From Stutzerimonas nosocomialis (GTDB taxonomy: Bacteria; Pseudomonadota; Gammaproteobacteria; Pseudomonadales; Pseudomonadaceae), in assembly GCF_005876855.1 (NCBI RefSeq), contig NZ_QLAE01000006.1:1-64000 (forward strand): a DNA stretch of 64,000 bases, in the 5' to 3' direction. Position numbers and translations under genes: made by a program. Numbering within the stretch: the first letter of the stretch is position 1; each line of letters begins with the position of its first letter. Below, piece after piece: positions 19,358 to 28,969 of the stretch. Below the pieces are notes generated by a model, which was not told where the DNA came from, did not search any database, and saw only the letters and a program-made list of their open reading frames with translations.

Positions 19358-19618
19358 TCAGCAGATCAGCTCGCCCGGATAGCTGTCCGGCTCGTCGCCG
19401 GGCAAGAGGTCGGCGCCATTGTACTCGGCGATCAGTGACCGCGCCCGCTCGGCATCCGCCTCGGCCACCTGCAGACCCAGCAGGCCGGCAGCGGGCAGCT
19501 CGCCTATCGCGCCGATCAGGTGCTGCCCGGACACGAAGGCCACGATTCCCTCGGCCGCCAGCATGCCGACCAGCATCTGCGCTTCCAGCAGATCGCGCGG
19601 CTCGTAGATACGCTGCAT
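19358..19618 (-). CDS. DUF2007 domain protein
   Basis: 86 residues from ATG 19618 (MQRIYEPRDLLEAQMLVGMLAAEG); GTG 19621 would add one residue. The sequence, ending LPGDEPDSYPGELIC, is a typical DUF2007 'putative signal transducing' protein of Pseudomonas; the biochemical function is unknown. Its start overlaps the stop of the CPXCG gene (TGATG), so the two are translationally coupled. Confidence 0.85.
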   Translation of the reverse strand: MQRIYEPRDLLEAQMLVGMLAAEGIVAFVSGQHLIGAIGELPAAGLLGLQVAEADAERARSLIAEYNGADLLPGDEPDSYPGELIC

Positions 19619-19800
19619 CACTCATCCTCCCGCAACGCAACCAGCTGCCAGTCGACGCCATAGGTGCGAAGGTCGAAGACGATCGGCCGGCAGCAGACCG
19701 GGCAATCCTCGATGTACTGCTGATCCCCTGCGGACAGGTCGAGCACCGCTTCGACCGTCTCTCCGCAGTAAGGGCAAGCATAGTCCTGGGTGTCCAGCAT
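19618..19800 (-). CDS. CPXCG-motif cysteine-rich small protein
   Basis: 60 residues. CPYCGE near the N-terminus and CPVCCRPI further on make a four-cysteine zinc-ribbon-like module. This small family is widespread in proteobacteria and of unknown function. A much longer frame continues upstream of ATG 19800 but is antisense to the acyltransferase gene and is discarded. It is coupled to DUF2007 downstream. Confidence 0.85.
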   Translation of the reverse strand: MLDTQDYACPYCGETVEAVLDLSAGDQQYIEDCPVCCRPIVFDLRTYGVDWQLVALREDE

Positions 19801-19825
19801 CACCGTCTCCCATGTGACTTGTCGG

Positions 19826-19831
19826 TATAAT
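19826..19831 (+). promoter_or_regulatory. Possible -10 element (TATAAT) for the acyltransferase gene
   Basis: A perfect TATAAT lies 60 bp before the start codon in the divergent intergenic gap. No good -35 hexamer is visible at 16-18 bp upstream, so this is tentative. Confidence 0.3.
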
Positions 19832-19893
19832 GACCGTCTAGTTACCGGCCCGATATGCACGCCGACCACGCCGTTATCCCACAAGAGAGCATG

Positions 19894-21051
19894 ATGGACG
19901 AATTCGAAGCCATCCGACCCTACGCCGACGCCGAAGTCCCCACGGTCATGGCGCGTCTGTTCGACGACCAGACCTTCCTCGCGATCCTCGCGCGGTTTCG
20001 CTTTCCCCGCCTGGCGGGCTCCCTCGGCTGGGCGCTCAAGCCGCTGATCGCCCGGTACCTGCGCAAGGAGTTCGCCGGACTTGAGACGGTCGACGCGCTG
20101 CAGGAAAAGATCGAACCCTACATCGACCGCACCATCGAGCGCGCCACCGACGGTATCACCTATTCGGGCCTGGAGCAGTTGCAGCGTGGCCGCGCCTATC
20201 TGTTCCTCGCCAACCACCGTGACATCGTCATGGACCCGGCCTTCGTCAACTACGCGGTGTACCAGGCGGGCCTGCGCACGCCACGCATCGCGATCGGCGA
20301 CAACCTGCTGCAACGCCCCTTCGTCAGCGACCTGATGCGTCTGAACAAGAGCTTCATCGTCCACCGCTCGATCACCGGCCGGCGTGAAAAGCTGGCGGCC
20401 TACCAGCTGTTGTCGGCCTACATCAACCACTCGATCCGCCATGACGGCGAGTCGGTATGGATCGCCCAGGCCGAAGGACGCGCCAAGGACGGGGACGATC
20501 GAACCGACTCGGCGATCCTGAAGATGCTGCACATGAGCCGCAAGGACGAACCCTTCGCCCAGGCCATGGCCGAGCTGCGCCCCACGCCGGTCTCGATCAG
20601 CTACGAGTACGACCCGTGCGACCAGGCCAAGGCGCGCGAACTCTACATCCGCGCCACCACCGGCAGTTACACCAAGGCGCCCGGCGAGGATGACGCCAGC
20701 ATCGCCCTGGGCATCACCGGCTACAAGGGACGGGTGCATGTCCATTTCGGCGCTCCAATGGAGCGCGTCCCCGAGGATGCCAAGCAGTTCGCCGTGGCGC
20801 TGGATCGCGAGATCCTTGGCAACTACCGCCTGTTCCCGGTGAACTACCTGGCCTATCACATGTGGGCCGGCAAGGACCCGGCACTGGAGGTGCCGGACGC
20901 CGCCACCCTGTTCAACGAGCAGGAACTGCAGCGCGCCCATGCCGAGTGGAGCAAGCGTCTGGCGGCCTGCCCGAGCGTGCAGCAGCCCTACCTCGTCGAG
21001 CAATACGCCACCCCGGTTCGCAACCAGTACCAGATCCGCCAGCACGGCTGA
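19894..21051 (+). CDS. PlsC-like glycerophospholipid acyltransferase
   Basis: 385 residues from ATG 19894 (MDEFEAIRPY); ATG 19891 immediately before it is an alternative. The acyltransferase motif is NHRDIVMDP (H-x4-D variant), followed by NKSFIVHRS and WIAQAEGRAKDGDDRTD as the substrate-binding blocks. The protein is longer than PlsC (about 250) and has no obvious membrane helix. It belongs to the family annotated in Pseudomonas as 1-acyl-sn-glycerol-3-phosphate acyltransferase. Acyl donor and acceptor are not defined by sequence. Divergent from the CPXCG/DUF2007 pair. Confidence 0.83.
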   Translation: MDEFEAIRPYADAEVPTVMARLFDDQTFLAILARFRFPRLAGSLGWALKPLIARYLRKEFAGLETVDALQEKIEPYIDRTIERATDGITYSGLEQLQRGRAYLFLANHRDIVMDPAFVNYAVYQAGLRTPRIAIGDNLLQRPFVSDLMRLNKSFIVHRSITGRREKLAAYQLLSAYINHSIRHDGESVWIAQAEGRAKDGDDRTDSAILKMLHMSRKDEPFAQAMAELRPTPVSISYEYDPCDQAKARELYIRATTGSYTKAPGEDDASIALGITGYKGRVHVHFGAPMERVPEDAKQFAVALDREILGNYRLFPVNYLAYHMWAGKDPALEVPDAATLFNEQELQRAHAEWSKRLAACPSVQQPYLVEQYATPVRNQYQIRQHG

Positions 21052-21379
21052 TCCCGACGCCCCGCCCCGCTCGCGCGGGGCGCACCTCCGCCCTCCCGTA
21101 CCGCAGGCCAGCCGTGACCACTCAGGCAGCATTTGCCTCGTTTATGGTCGTTCCTAAGCCGTGGCGTCCTTGACTATAGTGACGCCCGGCTGCACCCTCA
21201 AAACCCCCGAAGGGCCTATCCAGAGCATGCACGACATGCCAGGCGGAACAGCCAGAAGCCCCGGGAACGCCCGCTATCAGGCCAGGACCCCGTGACGCCC
21301 CATCGGCGCCACCCACCCTGCGCCTGAATGACGGCCGCACGATGGTCAATGCGCTTCAGGATTACAGGAATAAGAACAA
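21052..21379. other. 328-bp intergenic region without a gene
   Basis: A GC hairpin (CGCCCCGC at 21063-21070 with GCGGGGCG at 21075-21082) follows the acyltransferase stop and may end transcription. Further on a TTGACT (21170-21175) overlaps TATAGT (21175-21180), but neither has a well-placed partner hexamer. The last 15 bases hold the ribosome site AGGAA of the DUF1329 gene. No small coding frame convinced me. Confidence 0.4.
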
Positions 21380-22741
21380 ATGAAACAAATAATGCTGAAA
21401 ACGGGGGCTCTCACTCTCTCTTTGCTGGCTGCCAGCGCCATGGCGGCGGTGTCGGATTCCGATGCGGCCAAGCTGGGCGCCAGCCTCACGCCGATAGGGG
21501 CGGAAAAGGCCGGCAATGCCGCAGGCACCATCCCCGAATGGACAGGCGGGTTGCCGGAGAATGCCGCACCCGTCACCGATAACGGCTTCGTGACCGATCC
21601 CTTCCCGAACGACAAGCCCAAGTTCGTCATCACCGCCGAGAACGTCGACCAGTACAAGGACAACCTCTCGCCCGGCCAGATCGCCATGTTCAAGCGCTAT
21701 CCGGACACCTACCGGATGCCGGTGTTCGAGACCCGCCGCAGCGCCGCCATGCCGCAGAGCATCTACGACGCCGCCAAGCGCAACGCGACCCACACCAACC
21801 TGGTCCGCGGCGGCAATGGGCTGGAAAACTTCGACACCGCCGTCGCCTTCCCGATGCCCCAGGACGGCCTGGAAGTCATCTGGAACCACATCACCCGTTA
21901 TCGCGGCGGCTCGGCGCGGCGCGTGGTCGCCCAGGCCACCCCGCAGGTCAACGGCAACTACAGCCTGGTCAAGTTCGTCGACGAGGTGATCTACGCCAAC
22001 ACCCTGACCGACTACAGCCCGGAGAAGCACGGCAACGTGCTGTTCTACTTCAAGCAACAGGTCACCGAACCCTCGCGCCTGGCCGGTAACGTGCTGCTGG
22101 TCCACGAGACTCTGGATCAGGTGAAGGAACCGCGCATGGCGTGGATCTACAACGCTGGCCAGCGCCGCGTACGCCGCGCCCCGCAGGTGGCCTACGACGG
22201 CCCCGGCACCGCGGCCGACGGCCTGCGCACCTCCGACAACCTCGACCTGTTCAACGGCGCCCCGGATCGCTACGACTGGAAGCTGGTAGGCAAGAAGGAG
22301 CTGTACATCCCCTACAACTCCTACCGCCTGGATTCGCCGGAGCTCAAGTACAGCGACATCGTCAAGGCTGGCCACATCAATCAGGACCTGACCCGCTACG
22401 AGCTGCACCGTGTGTGGGAGGTCGAAGCGACGCTCAAGAGCGGCGAACGCCACATCTATGCCAAGCGCCACTTCTTCATCGACGAGGACACCTGGCAGGC
22501 AGCGATCGTCGACCATTACGACGGCCGCGGCCAGCTCTGGCGCGTAGCCGAGGCGCATGCCCTGTATTTCTATAACGTGCAGGTTCCGCTGTACGCGATG
22601 GAAACCCTGTACGACCTGATCTCCGGTCGCTACCTGGTGATGGGCATGAAGAACGAGGAACGCAACCCCTACACCTACAACTACAAGGCGCATTCCAACC
22701 AGTACACTCCGGCAGCGCTGCGTAACGCCGGCGTGCGCTGA
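21380..22741 (+). CDS. DUF1329 family periplasmic/outer-membrane protein
   Basis: 453 residues with a Sec signal peptide (KQIMLKTGALTLSLLAASAMAA, cleavage after AMA). Mature blocks such as GAEKAGNAAGTIPEWTGG, FKRYPDTYRMPVF, EVIWNHITRYRGG and GQRRVRRAPQVAYD are those of DUF1329. That family is distantly related to LolA/LolB-type lipid carriers and usually lies next to a DUF1302 outer-membrane protein and an RND exporter. Here no DUF1302 or RND gene is adjacent. Function unknown, possibly lipid or hydrophobic-compound handling in the envelope. Confidence 0.88.
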   Translation: MKQIMLKTGALTLSLLAASAMAAVSDSDAAKLGASLTPIGAEKAGNAAGTIPEWTGGLPENAAPVTDNGFVTDPFPNDKPKFVITAENVDQYKDNLSPGQIAMFKRYPDTYRMPVFETRRSAAMPQSIYDAAKRNATHTNLVRGGNGLENFDTAVAFPMPQDGLEVIWNHITRYRGGSARRVVAQATPQVNGNYSLVKFVDEVIYANTLTDYSPEKHGNVLFYFKQQVTEPSRLAGNVLLVHETLDQVKEPRMAWIYNAGQRRVRRAPQVAYDGPGTAADGLRTSDNLDLFNGAPDRYDWKLVGKKELYIPYNSYRLDSPELKYSDIVKAGHINQDLTRYELHRVWEVEATLKSGERHIYAKRHFFIDEDTWQAAIVDHYDGRGQLWRVAEAHALYFYNVQVPLYAMETLYDLISGRYLVMGMKNEERNPYTYNYKAHSNQYTPAALRNAGVR

Positions 22742-22761
22742 CCGCTCGCCCGCCCTGCAAA

Positions 22762-22784
22762 CGCCCCGCCCTGCGGGGCGTTTT
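22762..22784 (+). terminator. Intrinsic terminator after the DUF1329 gene
   Basis: An 8-bp stem CGCCCCGC / GCGGGGCG around CCT, directly followed by TTTT, 20 bp after the stop codon. Confidence 0.85.
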
Positions 22785-22815
22785 GCATTGTGCGCCGGCA
22801 AAAAATCCGCCCATG

Positions 22816-22842
22816 AAAAAGCCCGCTCGGGAGCGGGCTTTC
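22816..22842 (-). terminator. Terminator of the YajG-like lipoprotein gene
   Basis: GCCCGCTC-GG-GAGCGGGC (22821-22838) flanked by AAAAA on the left and TTT on the right. Read on the minus strand it is a stem followed by a T-run just after the lipoprotein stop at 22861; it could act in both directions. Confidence 0.8.
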
Positions 22843-22860
22843 GAGGACGGGCTCAGAGGA

Positions 22861-23445
22861 TCACTGGGCCAACAGCTGTCCGATGTTCTGGTCGTTGAAG
22901 ACGCGGGTCAGCGCATCGCTGAGCACCTCGCTGACCAGCTTGGTGTTGGTCTGCTCGTTCGGCGCCATGCCGAAGCGCTGGTTCAGCGTCGCCCCGTAGC
23001 GACCGTTGTAACGCCGGCCCCCGTTCTGCGCATCGACGCGGAAGGTGGCGCCGATCGTGGCTTCGGTGACATACAGACCTTCCTTGGGCGACTGGTATTT
23101 CAGGTCCGCCAGGGTCAGGGTCAGTTGAGGCGCGTTGAAGGCATTGGGCGACGGCGTGAAGCCGAGCAGGCGAACCGCGGCTTCGGCCTGGGCCTGCAGC
23201 TTGGGGATCACGTTGTTGGCCGGAACGATGACCGCGCTGGTCTCGGGATAGAGGCCGCCGCGGGTGCCGAGCGTCGACGAGGGACGACCATCCACCACGC
23301 GTACCATGACCGGCTGGCCTTGCCCGACGGGATTGATGGTACCGGTGAGCTTGGGATGCGGATCAAGCTGCTGGGGGCTGTGAGCGCAGCCGACCAGGCC
23401 GAGCGCCGCTACCGTGACAAGACCGAACAACAGGCGTTGCAGCAT
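22861..23445 (-). CDS. YajG-like lipoprotein
   Basis: 194 residues from ATG 23445, chosen because it follows a GGAG ribosome site and starts a clean lipoprotein signal ending GLVGC (C20). The mature part (KLTGTINPVGQGQPVMVRVVDGRPS, AVIVPANNVIPKLQAQAEAAVRLLGF, LTLTLADLKYQSP) is that of YajG, a conserved lipoprotein of unknown function. It has been related to LPS-assembly-like folds and AmpG-linked genes in other bacteria. Monocistronic with its own terminator. Confidence 0.85.
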   Translation of the reverse strand: MLQRLLFGLVTVAALGLVGCAHSPQQLDPHPKLTGTINPVGQGQPVMVRVVDGRPSSTLGTRGGLYPETSAVIVPANNVIPKLQAQAEAAVRLLGFTPSPNAFNAPQLTLTLADLKYQSPKEGLYVTEATIGATFRVDAQNGGRRYNGRYGATLNQRFGMAPNEQTNTKLVSEVLSDALTRVFNDQNIGQLLAQ

Positions 23446-23620
23446 GCTGTCTACTCCAGGTGAGGGTTGAGAAGGAACGGGCCGCAGTATAGCCAGACGG
23501 ACCGGCCGCTGACAGCGAGCCGATCGTAACCGAAACGGACAGAGGGCTGGCAGTCGAAGCGGCGCCAGCGCAGCGGGGCCCGGCGTTCCCGGGCCAATCG
23601 CCCGGGAACGCCGGCGGCCT

Positions 23621-25111
23621 TCAGTACGACAGGCCCAGGCGCTCGTCGGAGCGCGCGGTGACTTCGCGGTACACCTCGGCATCGGCCGCCAGGAGCTTCT
23701 CGCGGGCCGGGAAGATCTCCGCCAGCTTGCTCGCCCAGGCTTGCGACTGGGCTTTCTCCGGGAAGCAGCGCTCGATCAGTTCGAGCATGATCGAGACGGT
23801 GACCGAGGCACCCGGGGAGGCGCCCAGCAGGGCCGCGATACTGCCGTCGCGGGCCGCCACCAGCTCGGTGCCGAACTGCAGGATGCCGCCCTTCTTCGGG
23901 TCCTTCTTGATGATCTGCACACGCTGACCGGCCACTTCCAGGCGCCAGTCCTCGGCCTTGGCTTCGGGGTAGAAGCCGCGCAGCGTTTCCAGGCGATCCT
24001 GCATCGACTGGCGGACTTCCCGGATCAGGTAGCGGGTCAGGTCCATGTTGTCGCGCGCCACGGCCAGCATCGGCTTGAGGTTGCCCGGCCGGATCGACAT
24101 CGGCAGGTCGAGCGGCGAACCGTACTTCAGGAACTTGGTGGTGAAACCCGCGTAAGGTCCGAACAGCAGCGATTTCTTGCCGTCGACCACCCGGGTGTCC
24201 AGGTGAGGCACCGACATCGGCGGCGCGCCGACCGCGGCGAGGCTGTAGACCTTCGCCTGGTGCTGTTTGACGATTTCCTGATTGTCGCAGCGCAGCCACT
24301 GGCCGCTGACCGGGAAACCGCCGAAGCCCTTGCCTTCCTTGATGCCCGACATCTGCAGCAGCGGCAGCGCACCGCCACCGGCGCCGAGGAAGACGAACCC
24401 GGCCTGGATGTCGCGCTCGGCGCCGCCGCGGGTGTCCTTGACCTTCACCCGCCAGCCCTTGCCGCTGCGCTCGAGGTCAGTGACACGCTGGTTGTAGCTC
24501 ACGCTAACGCCCGGCTTGAGGGCCAGGTACTGCAGCAGCTGGTTGGTCAGCGCGCCGAAATTGACGTCGGTGCCGTTCATGGCCCGGGTCGCGGCGATCG
24601 GCTCGTCGGCCGCGCGGCCCGGCATCATCAGCGGCATCCAGTCGGCCATGGTGGCACGGTCTTCGGTGTAGACCATATCGGCGAAGGCGTGATGGCTGCG
24701 CAGCGCCTCGTAGCGCTTGTGCAGATAGGGAACGTTCTTGGCTCCGCGAACGAAGCTCAGGTGCGGGACGGCATTGATGAAGGTCTTGGCCGAACCGAAG
24801 CCTTCGCGATCGCACAGGTGAGCCCAGAACTGCTTGGAGACTTCGAACTGGGTGTTGATGGTGACCGCTTTCTTGATGTCGATCGAGCCGTCGGCCGCCT
24901 CGGGGGTGTAGTTCAGCTCGCACAGACCGGCGTGACCGGTACCGGCGTTGTTCCAGGGATTGGAGCTTTCGACGGCTCCGGCCTCCTGGAGCTCGACGAT
25001 CTCAAGACGGATTTCGGGGTCCAGTTCCTTCAGCAGCACCGCCAGTGTAGCGCTCATGATACCGGCTCCCACCAGTACCATATCCACTGCTTCGCTATCG
25101 TGTTGCGCCAT
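23621..25111 (-). CDS. mqo: Malate:quinone oxidoreductase
   Basis: 496 residues from ATG 25111, preceded by the ribosome site GGAGAAGG; a TTG 15 bases upstream is less likely. The FAD-binding motif is [19 protein letters not shown], and [20 protein letters not shown] is the Mqo hallmark. Mqo is a peripheral membrane flavoenzyme oxidising L-malate to oxaloacetate and passing electrons to ubiquinone, the main malate-oxidising TCA step in Pseudomonas. The PA4642-type gene upstream is its usual neighbour in the genus. Confidence 0.95.
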   Translation of the reverse strand: MAQHDSEAVDMVLVGAGIMSATLAVLLKELDPEIRLEIVELQEAGAVESSNPWNNAGTGHAGLCELNYTPEAADGSIDIKKAVTINTQFEVSKQFWAHLCDREGFGSAKTFINAVPHLSFVRGAKNVPYLHKRYEALRSHHAFADMVYTEDRATMADWMPLMMPGRAADEPIAATRAMNGTDVNFGALTNQLLQYLALKPGVSVSYNQRVTDLERSGKGWRVKVKDTRGGAERDIQAGFVFLGAGGGALPLLQMSGIKEGKGFGGFPVSGQWLRCDNQEIVKQHQAKVYSLAAVGAPPMSVPHLDTRVVDGKKSLLFGPYAGFTTKFLKYGSPLDLPMSIRPGNLKPMLAVARDNMDLTRYLIREVRQSMQDRLETLRGFYPEAKAEDWRLEVAGQRVQIIKKDPKKGGILQFGTELVAARDGSIAALLGASPGASVTVSIMLELIERCFPEKAQSQAWASKLAEIFPAREKLLAADAEVYREVTARSDERLGLSY

Positions 25112-25453
25112 TAACGCCTTCTCCAAAATCGCAGCAAAAACCTGTCACGACCGCCGTATTCGGTGCGTGTGAAACCCTTCAGCCAGACGGGCAGAAACCG
25201 GAGGGGGATTCTGTGCCGTTGGTCGAGCGGGTGCTCGACATGACAGGTCGATCGTCGCCTGCCAGCTCAGAGGCAGGGCTTTTGGCCCTGCCTCTTCCCG
25301 CCTTGGCACCCGGAGCGGAACCCGAGGGTCCGGTCAGCTCTGAACAGGTAGCGAAGCGGGGGAAATCGTTCAGCAATTTTCACCATCGCCTGCGGCGACG
25401 GCGCGCACGATATCACCGATGCGCGGCTTCTTGATGCGAAAAAGGACCTCGAC
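25112..25453. other. 342-bp region between the PA4642-like gene and mqo
   Basis: It contains the inverted repeat GAGGCAGGGC-TTTTG-GCCCTGCCTC (25270-25294). The stem has 10 perfect pairs with no clear T-run, so it may be the end of the upstream transcript or a structure in the mqo leader. I see no convincing gene. Confidence 0.5.
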
Positions 25454-25741
25454 TCAACGGCGCGCGGCCTCGACCAGCTCGATGTAGGGTTGTGCCTGGC
25501 GCTGATCGGCGATCAGCTGGACGAAATCCTGGCCTCGGCTATCACGGGCGTTGAGGTCGTACCCGGCTTCGACAAAGAATCCGAGGAATCGCTCAAAATC
25601 ATCGATGCGCAGCCCACGGTAGGCCTTGATCAGCTTGTGCAGGGAAGCGGGCGTGTCATCGGCCGGCTCCGGTTGCAGAAACAGCTTGATCGACTCGTCA
25701 CCGATTTCCTCGCCAATCACCTGTTTCTTGTCTTTGCGCAT
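25454..25741 (-). CDS. PA4642-family protein of unknown function
   Basis: 95 residues (MRKDKKQVIGEEIGDESIKLFL..., abbreviated), acidic and without membrane segments. The second half (GLRIDDFERFLGFFVEAGYDLNARDSRGQDFVQLI) looks like one ankyrin-type helix-turn-helix, a resemblance only. The family is confined to pseudomonads and relatives and is normally found next to mqo, as here. No function can be assigned. Confidence 0.8.
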   Translation of the reverse strand: MRKDKKQVIGEEIGDESIKLFLQPEPADDTPASLHKLIKAYRGLRIDDFERFLGFFVEAGYDLNARDSRGQDFVQLIADQRQAQPYIELVEAARR

Positions 25742-25957
25742 GCTGCCTCCGGGGGAACGGGTGTTACGGGGCCGGCAGTTTACTCTCGCCGCGCGGCCCG
25801 CTCAACGCGATGATGAGCCTTGCGACGAAGGTCGTACGGCGAACGACCTCCCGCACGCGCGTCGATAATGCGACGATCGAGACGATTCGGGTCAGCGCCT
25901 GCAAACGCCAGGCGGCCCTATACTGGGGCATGCCGACCAGACTGGAGGGTCATCCGC

Positions 25958-27697
25958 ATGTCGCTGCCGCCACTGTTTGCCGCCTGGCGCGAGGTACTGC
26001 AGGTCGGTTATGACGGACGCGCCCTGCGCGGCGACCTCGCCGCCGGGCTGACGGTGGGCATCATCGCCATTCCCCTGGCCATGGCCCTGGCGATCGCCGT
26101 CGGCGTTCCGCCGCAGCACGGCCTCTATACCGTGCTGATCGCCGCACCGCTCATAGCACTCACCGGCGGCTCGCGCTTCAACGTCTCCGGCCCCACCGCC
26201 GCCTTCGTCGTCATTCTGCTACCGATCACCCAGCAGTTCGGGCTCGGCGGCCTGCTGCTGTGCACCCTGCTCGCCGGGCTGATCCTCATCGTCCTCGGAC
26301 TGCTGCGTGCCGGCCGACTGATCAGCTTCATTCCTTACCCGGTGATCGTCGGCTTCACCGCCGGCATCGGTATCGTCATCGCCACGCTGCAACTCAAGGA
26401 CCTGCTCGGCCTCCAGCTCGAAGCCGACCCGCGCCATTACGGCGAGCAGTTGCTCCTGCTGTTTCGCGCCCTTCCCTCCGTCAGCCTTGGCGACACGCTG
26501 ATCGCCCTGCTTTGCCTGGCGACGCTGATCCTCTGGCCACGCTGGGTCCCTCGCGTGCCGGGCCATCTGGTAGCCCTCACCCTCGGCGCCCTGGCGGCCC
26601 TCGCGCTGGAGTCGCGGGGCATCTCGGTCGCGACCCTCGGCGAGCGCTTCCACTACAGTCTCGAAGGCGTCGACCACCCGGGCATTCCACCGCTGCTGCC
26701 GTCGTTCGACTGGCCCTGGAACCTGCCGGGGCCCGACGGGCAACCGCTGACGTTGAGCTACGGCCTGCTGCGCGAACTGCTGGCCCCGGCGCTTGCCATC
26801 GCCATGCTCGGCGCCATCGAGTCGCTGCTCTGCGCGGTGGTGTCCGACGGCATGGCCGGCACCCGGCACGACCCCAACGCCGAGCTGCTCGGCCAGGGGC
26901 TCGGCAACCTGGTCGCACCGCTGTTCGGCGGCATCACCGCCACCGCCGCGATCGCCCGCAGCGCCGCCAACGTTCGCGCCGGGGCGTTCTCGCCGCTGGC
27001 GGCCATCATTCACGCTGGCGTCGTGCTGGTGGCGATCCTCTGGCTCTCGCCACTGTTCAGCTACCTGCCGATGGCAGCGCTGGCCGCGCTGCTGCTTATG
27101 GTCGCCTGGAACATGAGCGAGGCGCCGCACGTGGTGCATATCCTGCGGATCGCCCCAAGGGGCGACGTGCTGGTGCTGCTGACCTGCCTGTCGCTGACGG
27201 TGCTGTTCGACATGGTGCTGGCGGTAGGGGTCGGCTTGCTGCTGGCCGCCGGGCTGTTCGTCAAACGCATGAGCGAACTGACCGACACCACGCCGCTGGC
27301 CGCCGACCGGCAGGGGCCGCTCGAGGGCCTGCCGGGCTCCGTGGCGGCCTATACCATCCGCGGCCCGCTGTTCTTCGGGGCGGCGGAAAAGGCCCTGCAG
27401 GTGCTGCGCAGGTTCAATCCGCAGATCAAGGTGGTGATCGTCGACATGAGCGCGGTACCGCTACTGGACATGACCGCCCTGGCCAGCCTGGAGACGGTGC
27501 TGGACGACTACCGCAAGCGCGACGTGGCGCTGATTCTCAGCGGCTGTCACGCGCGGGTCAGGCTCAAGCTGCGCCGCGCGGGCGTGCATCGCGAACCGGG
27601 GCTGCTCTACGCCAGCGGACTGGAGCAGGCGCGGCGCAAGGCGCTGGAGCTGCTGCAGGCACCCCGGCGCGCCGCCGAGGCGGGCGAGCGACGCTGA
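25958..27697 (+). CDS. SulP-family anion transporter with STAS domain
   Basis: 579 residues from ATG 25958, which follows GGAGGG; the longer upstream frame is rejected. The membrane domain (about 1-430) has the SulP signatures GLTVGIIAIPLAMALAIAVG, ALTGGSRFNVSGPTAAFVV and ATAAIARSAANVRAGAFSP. The cytoplasmic STAS domain (about 455-560) contains VVIVDMSAVPLLDMTAL. DauA/YchM-like members carry sulfate, bicarbonate or C4-dicarboxylates across the inner membrane. Substrate is unresolved. Divergent from the PA4642-like gene. Confidence 0.92.
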   Translation: MSLPPLFAAWREVLQVGYDGRALRGDLAAGLTVGIIAIPLAMALAIAVGVPPQHGLYTVLIAAPLIALTGGSRFNVSGPTAAFVVILLPITQQFGLGGLLLCTLLAGLILIVLGLLRAGRLISFIPYPVIVGFTAGIGIVIATLQLKDLLGLQLEADPRHYGEQLLLLFRALPSVSLGDTLIALLCLATLILWPRWVPRVPGHLVALTLGALAALALESRGISVATLGERFHYSLEGVDHPGIPPLLPSFDWPWNLPGPDGQPLTLSYGLLRELLAPALAIAMLGAIESLLCAVVSDGMAGTRHDPNAELLGQGLGNLVAPLFGGITATAAIARSAANVRAGAFSPLAAIIHAGVVLVAILWLSPLFSYLPMAALAALLLMVAWNMSEAPHVVHILRIAPRGDVLVLLTCLSLTVLFDMVLAVGVGLLLAAGLFVKRMSELTDTTPLAADRQGPLEGLPGSVAAYTIRGPLFFGAAEKALQVLRRFNPQIKVVIVDMSAVPLLDMTALASLETVLDDYRKRDVALILSGCHARVRLKLRRAGVHREPGLLYASGLEQARRKALELLQAPRRAAEAGERR

Positions 27698-27736
27698 GCC
27701 GCCGCCCGCCTCGCCTGCCGGGGCGCCGAGTGCCGG

Positions 27737-28648
27737 TCAGCCGGCGTGCTTCTGCAGGTTGGCCATCATTTCCCTCAGGGCCTCGATGTTGTCCGCCGGG
27801 TGCGCCGCGTTCTCGAAGTTGCAGATCTGCTGCCAGCTCGCCGCCACGTCCTCGGCGTCGAAGCCGGCCTTCGGATCGAACCCGACACCCAGGCTGCGCT
27901 CCCAGCGCACCTTGCCCATCCAGCCGCCGCCCACCTCGAACAGGCCCGAGGTCTCCTGGCAGGCTTCGCTGGCGAGGTAGACCACCAGCGGGCTGACCAG
28001 CTCGGGCTTGAGCTGCTCGAACACCTGCGGCGGGATCAGGCCTTCGGTCATGCGGGTGCCGCCCGTGGGCGCGATGGCGTTGACCAGGATGTTGTTCTTG
28101 CGGCCTTCGAGCGCCAGCGTACGGGTCAGGCCGTAGAGGCCGAGCTTGGCCATGCCGTAGTTGGACTGGCCGAAGTTGCCGTAGATGCCGGAGGTCGAGG
28201 CGGTGAAGATCACCCGGCCATAGCCCTGCTCGCGCATCAGCGGCCAGGCGGCACGGGTCACCTTGTAGGCGCCTTCCACGTGGACCCGATAGACCAGGTC
28301 CCAATCGGCGTCTTCCATCTTGTGGAAGGTCTTGTCGCGCAGGATGCCGGCGTTGTTGACCACCACGTCGACCCGGCCGAAGGCATCGAGCGCGTGCTGC
28401 ACGATCTTCTCGCCATCGGTTACCGAGTCGTGGTTGGCCACCGCAGTACCGCCGGCCTGGCGGATCTCCTCGACCACCCGATCGGCCGCCGAAGCGTTGG
28501 CCCCTTCGCCCTGGGCGCTGCCGCCCAGGTCGTTGACCACCACCCGCGCGCCGTGGCGGGCGAAGGCCAGGGCATGGGCGCGGCCCAGGCCGCCACCGGC
28601 GCCGGTGATGATCACTACCTTGTCGTCGAAGCGGATGGCTTCCGTCAT
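27737..28648 (-). CDS. Short-chain dehydrogenase (3-hydroxyacyl-CoA dehydrogenase type)
   Basis: 303 residues. The cofactor motif is TGAGGGLGRAHALAFARHGA (residues 15-34), followed by VVVNDLGG, VNNAGILRDKTFHKM, and the catalytic S...Y-x3-K in TASTSGIYGNFGQSNYGMAK. The wording of these blocks and the C-terminal extension after the GGGW strand match the dehydrogenase part of peroxisomal multifunctional enzyme 2 (HSD17B4-like). An NAD-dependent 3-hydroxyacyl-CoA or related oxidoreductase is therefore likely. Single gene, divergent from the GDPD gene. Confidence 0.88.
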   Translation of the reverse strand: MTEAIRFDDKVVIITGAGGGLGRAHALAFARHGARVVVNDLGGSAQGEGANASAADRVVEEIRQAGGTAVANHDSVTDGEKIVQHALDAFGRVDVVVNNAGILRDKTFHKMEDADWDLVYRVHVEGAYKVTRAAWPLMREQGYGRVIFTASTSGIYGNFGQSNYGMAKLGLYGLTRTLALEGRKNNILVNAIAPTGGTRMTEGLIPPQVFEQLKPELVSPLVVYLASEACQETSGLFEVGGGWMGKVRWERSLGVGFDPKAGFDAEDVAASWQQICNFENAAHPADNIEALREMMANLQKHAG

Positions 28649-28969
28649 GTGCAGGCTCCTCGAATGTCATGGGTTCTGGATGCGCCGAGTCTCGCCTCGC
28701 ATGCGGTGCCGGGCAATCACCGCGTCGCCAATGAATGGCTCGGCATAAGCATGCAGCCGGAGCAGTCCTGAACAGTCGATGCCCAGGCCAGCGCTCGGGG
28801 CCGATCCCGGGGGCCATCGAAGGTTCTTCGGTGAAAAGCACAAGACCTGCGTCAAGTATCTGCAAAAAGGCGGCAGGCAAAGCGTGCCAGACGCCCTCCC
28901 GCGCCTTGTTGCGGGTCGGAGGGGATGGGCATACTCCGACCGGTATTCCCCTTGGGCTGGAACCCCTCC
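28649..28969. other. 321-bp divergent control region (SDR / GDPD genes)
   Basis: It lies between two divergent start codons, so promoters for both should be here, but I cannot pick convincing -35/-10 pairs. GGAGGGG at 28919-28925 directly abuts an in-frame ATG at 28925 that would give the GDPD protein a 15-residue longer N-terminus. Confidence 0.4.
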
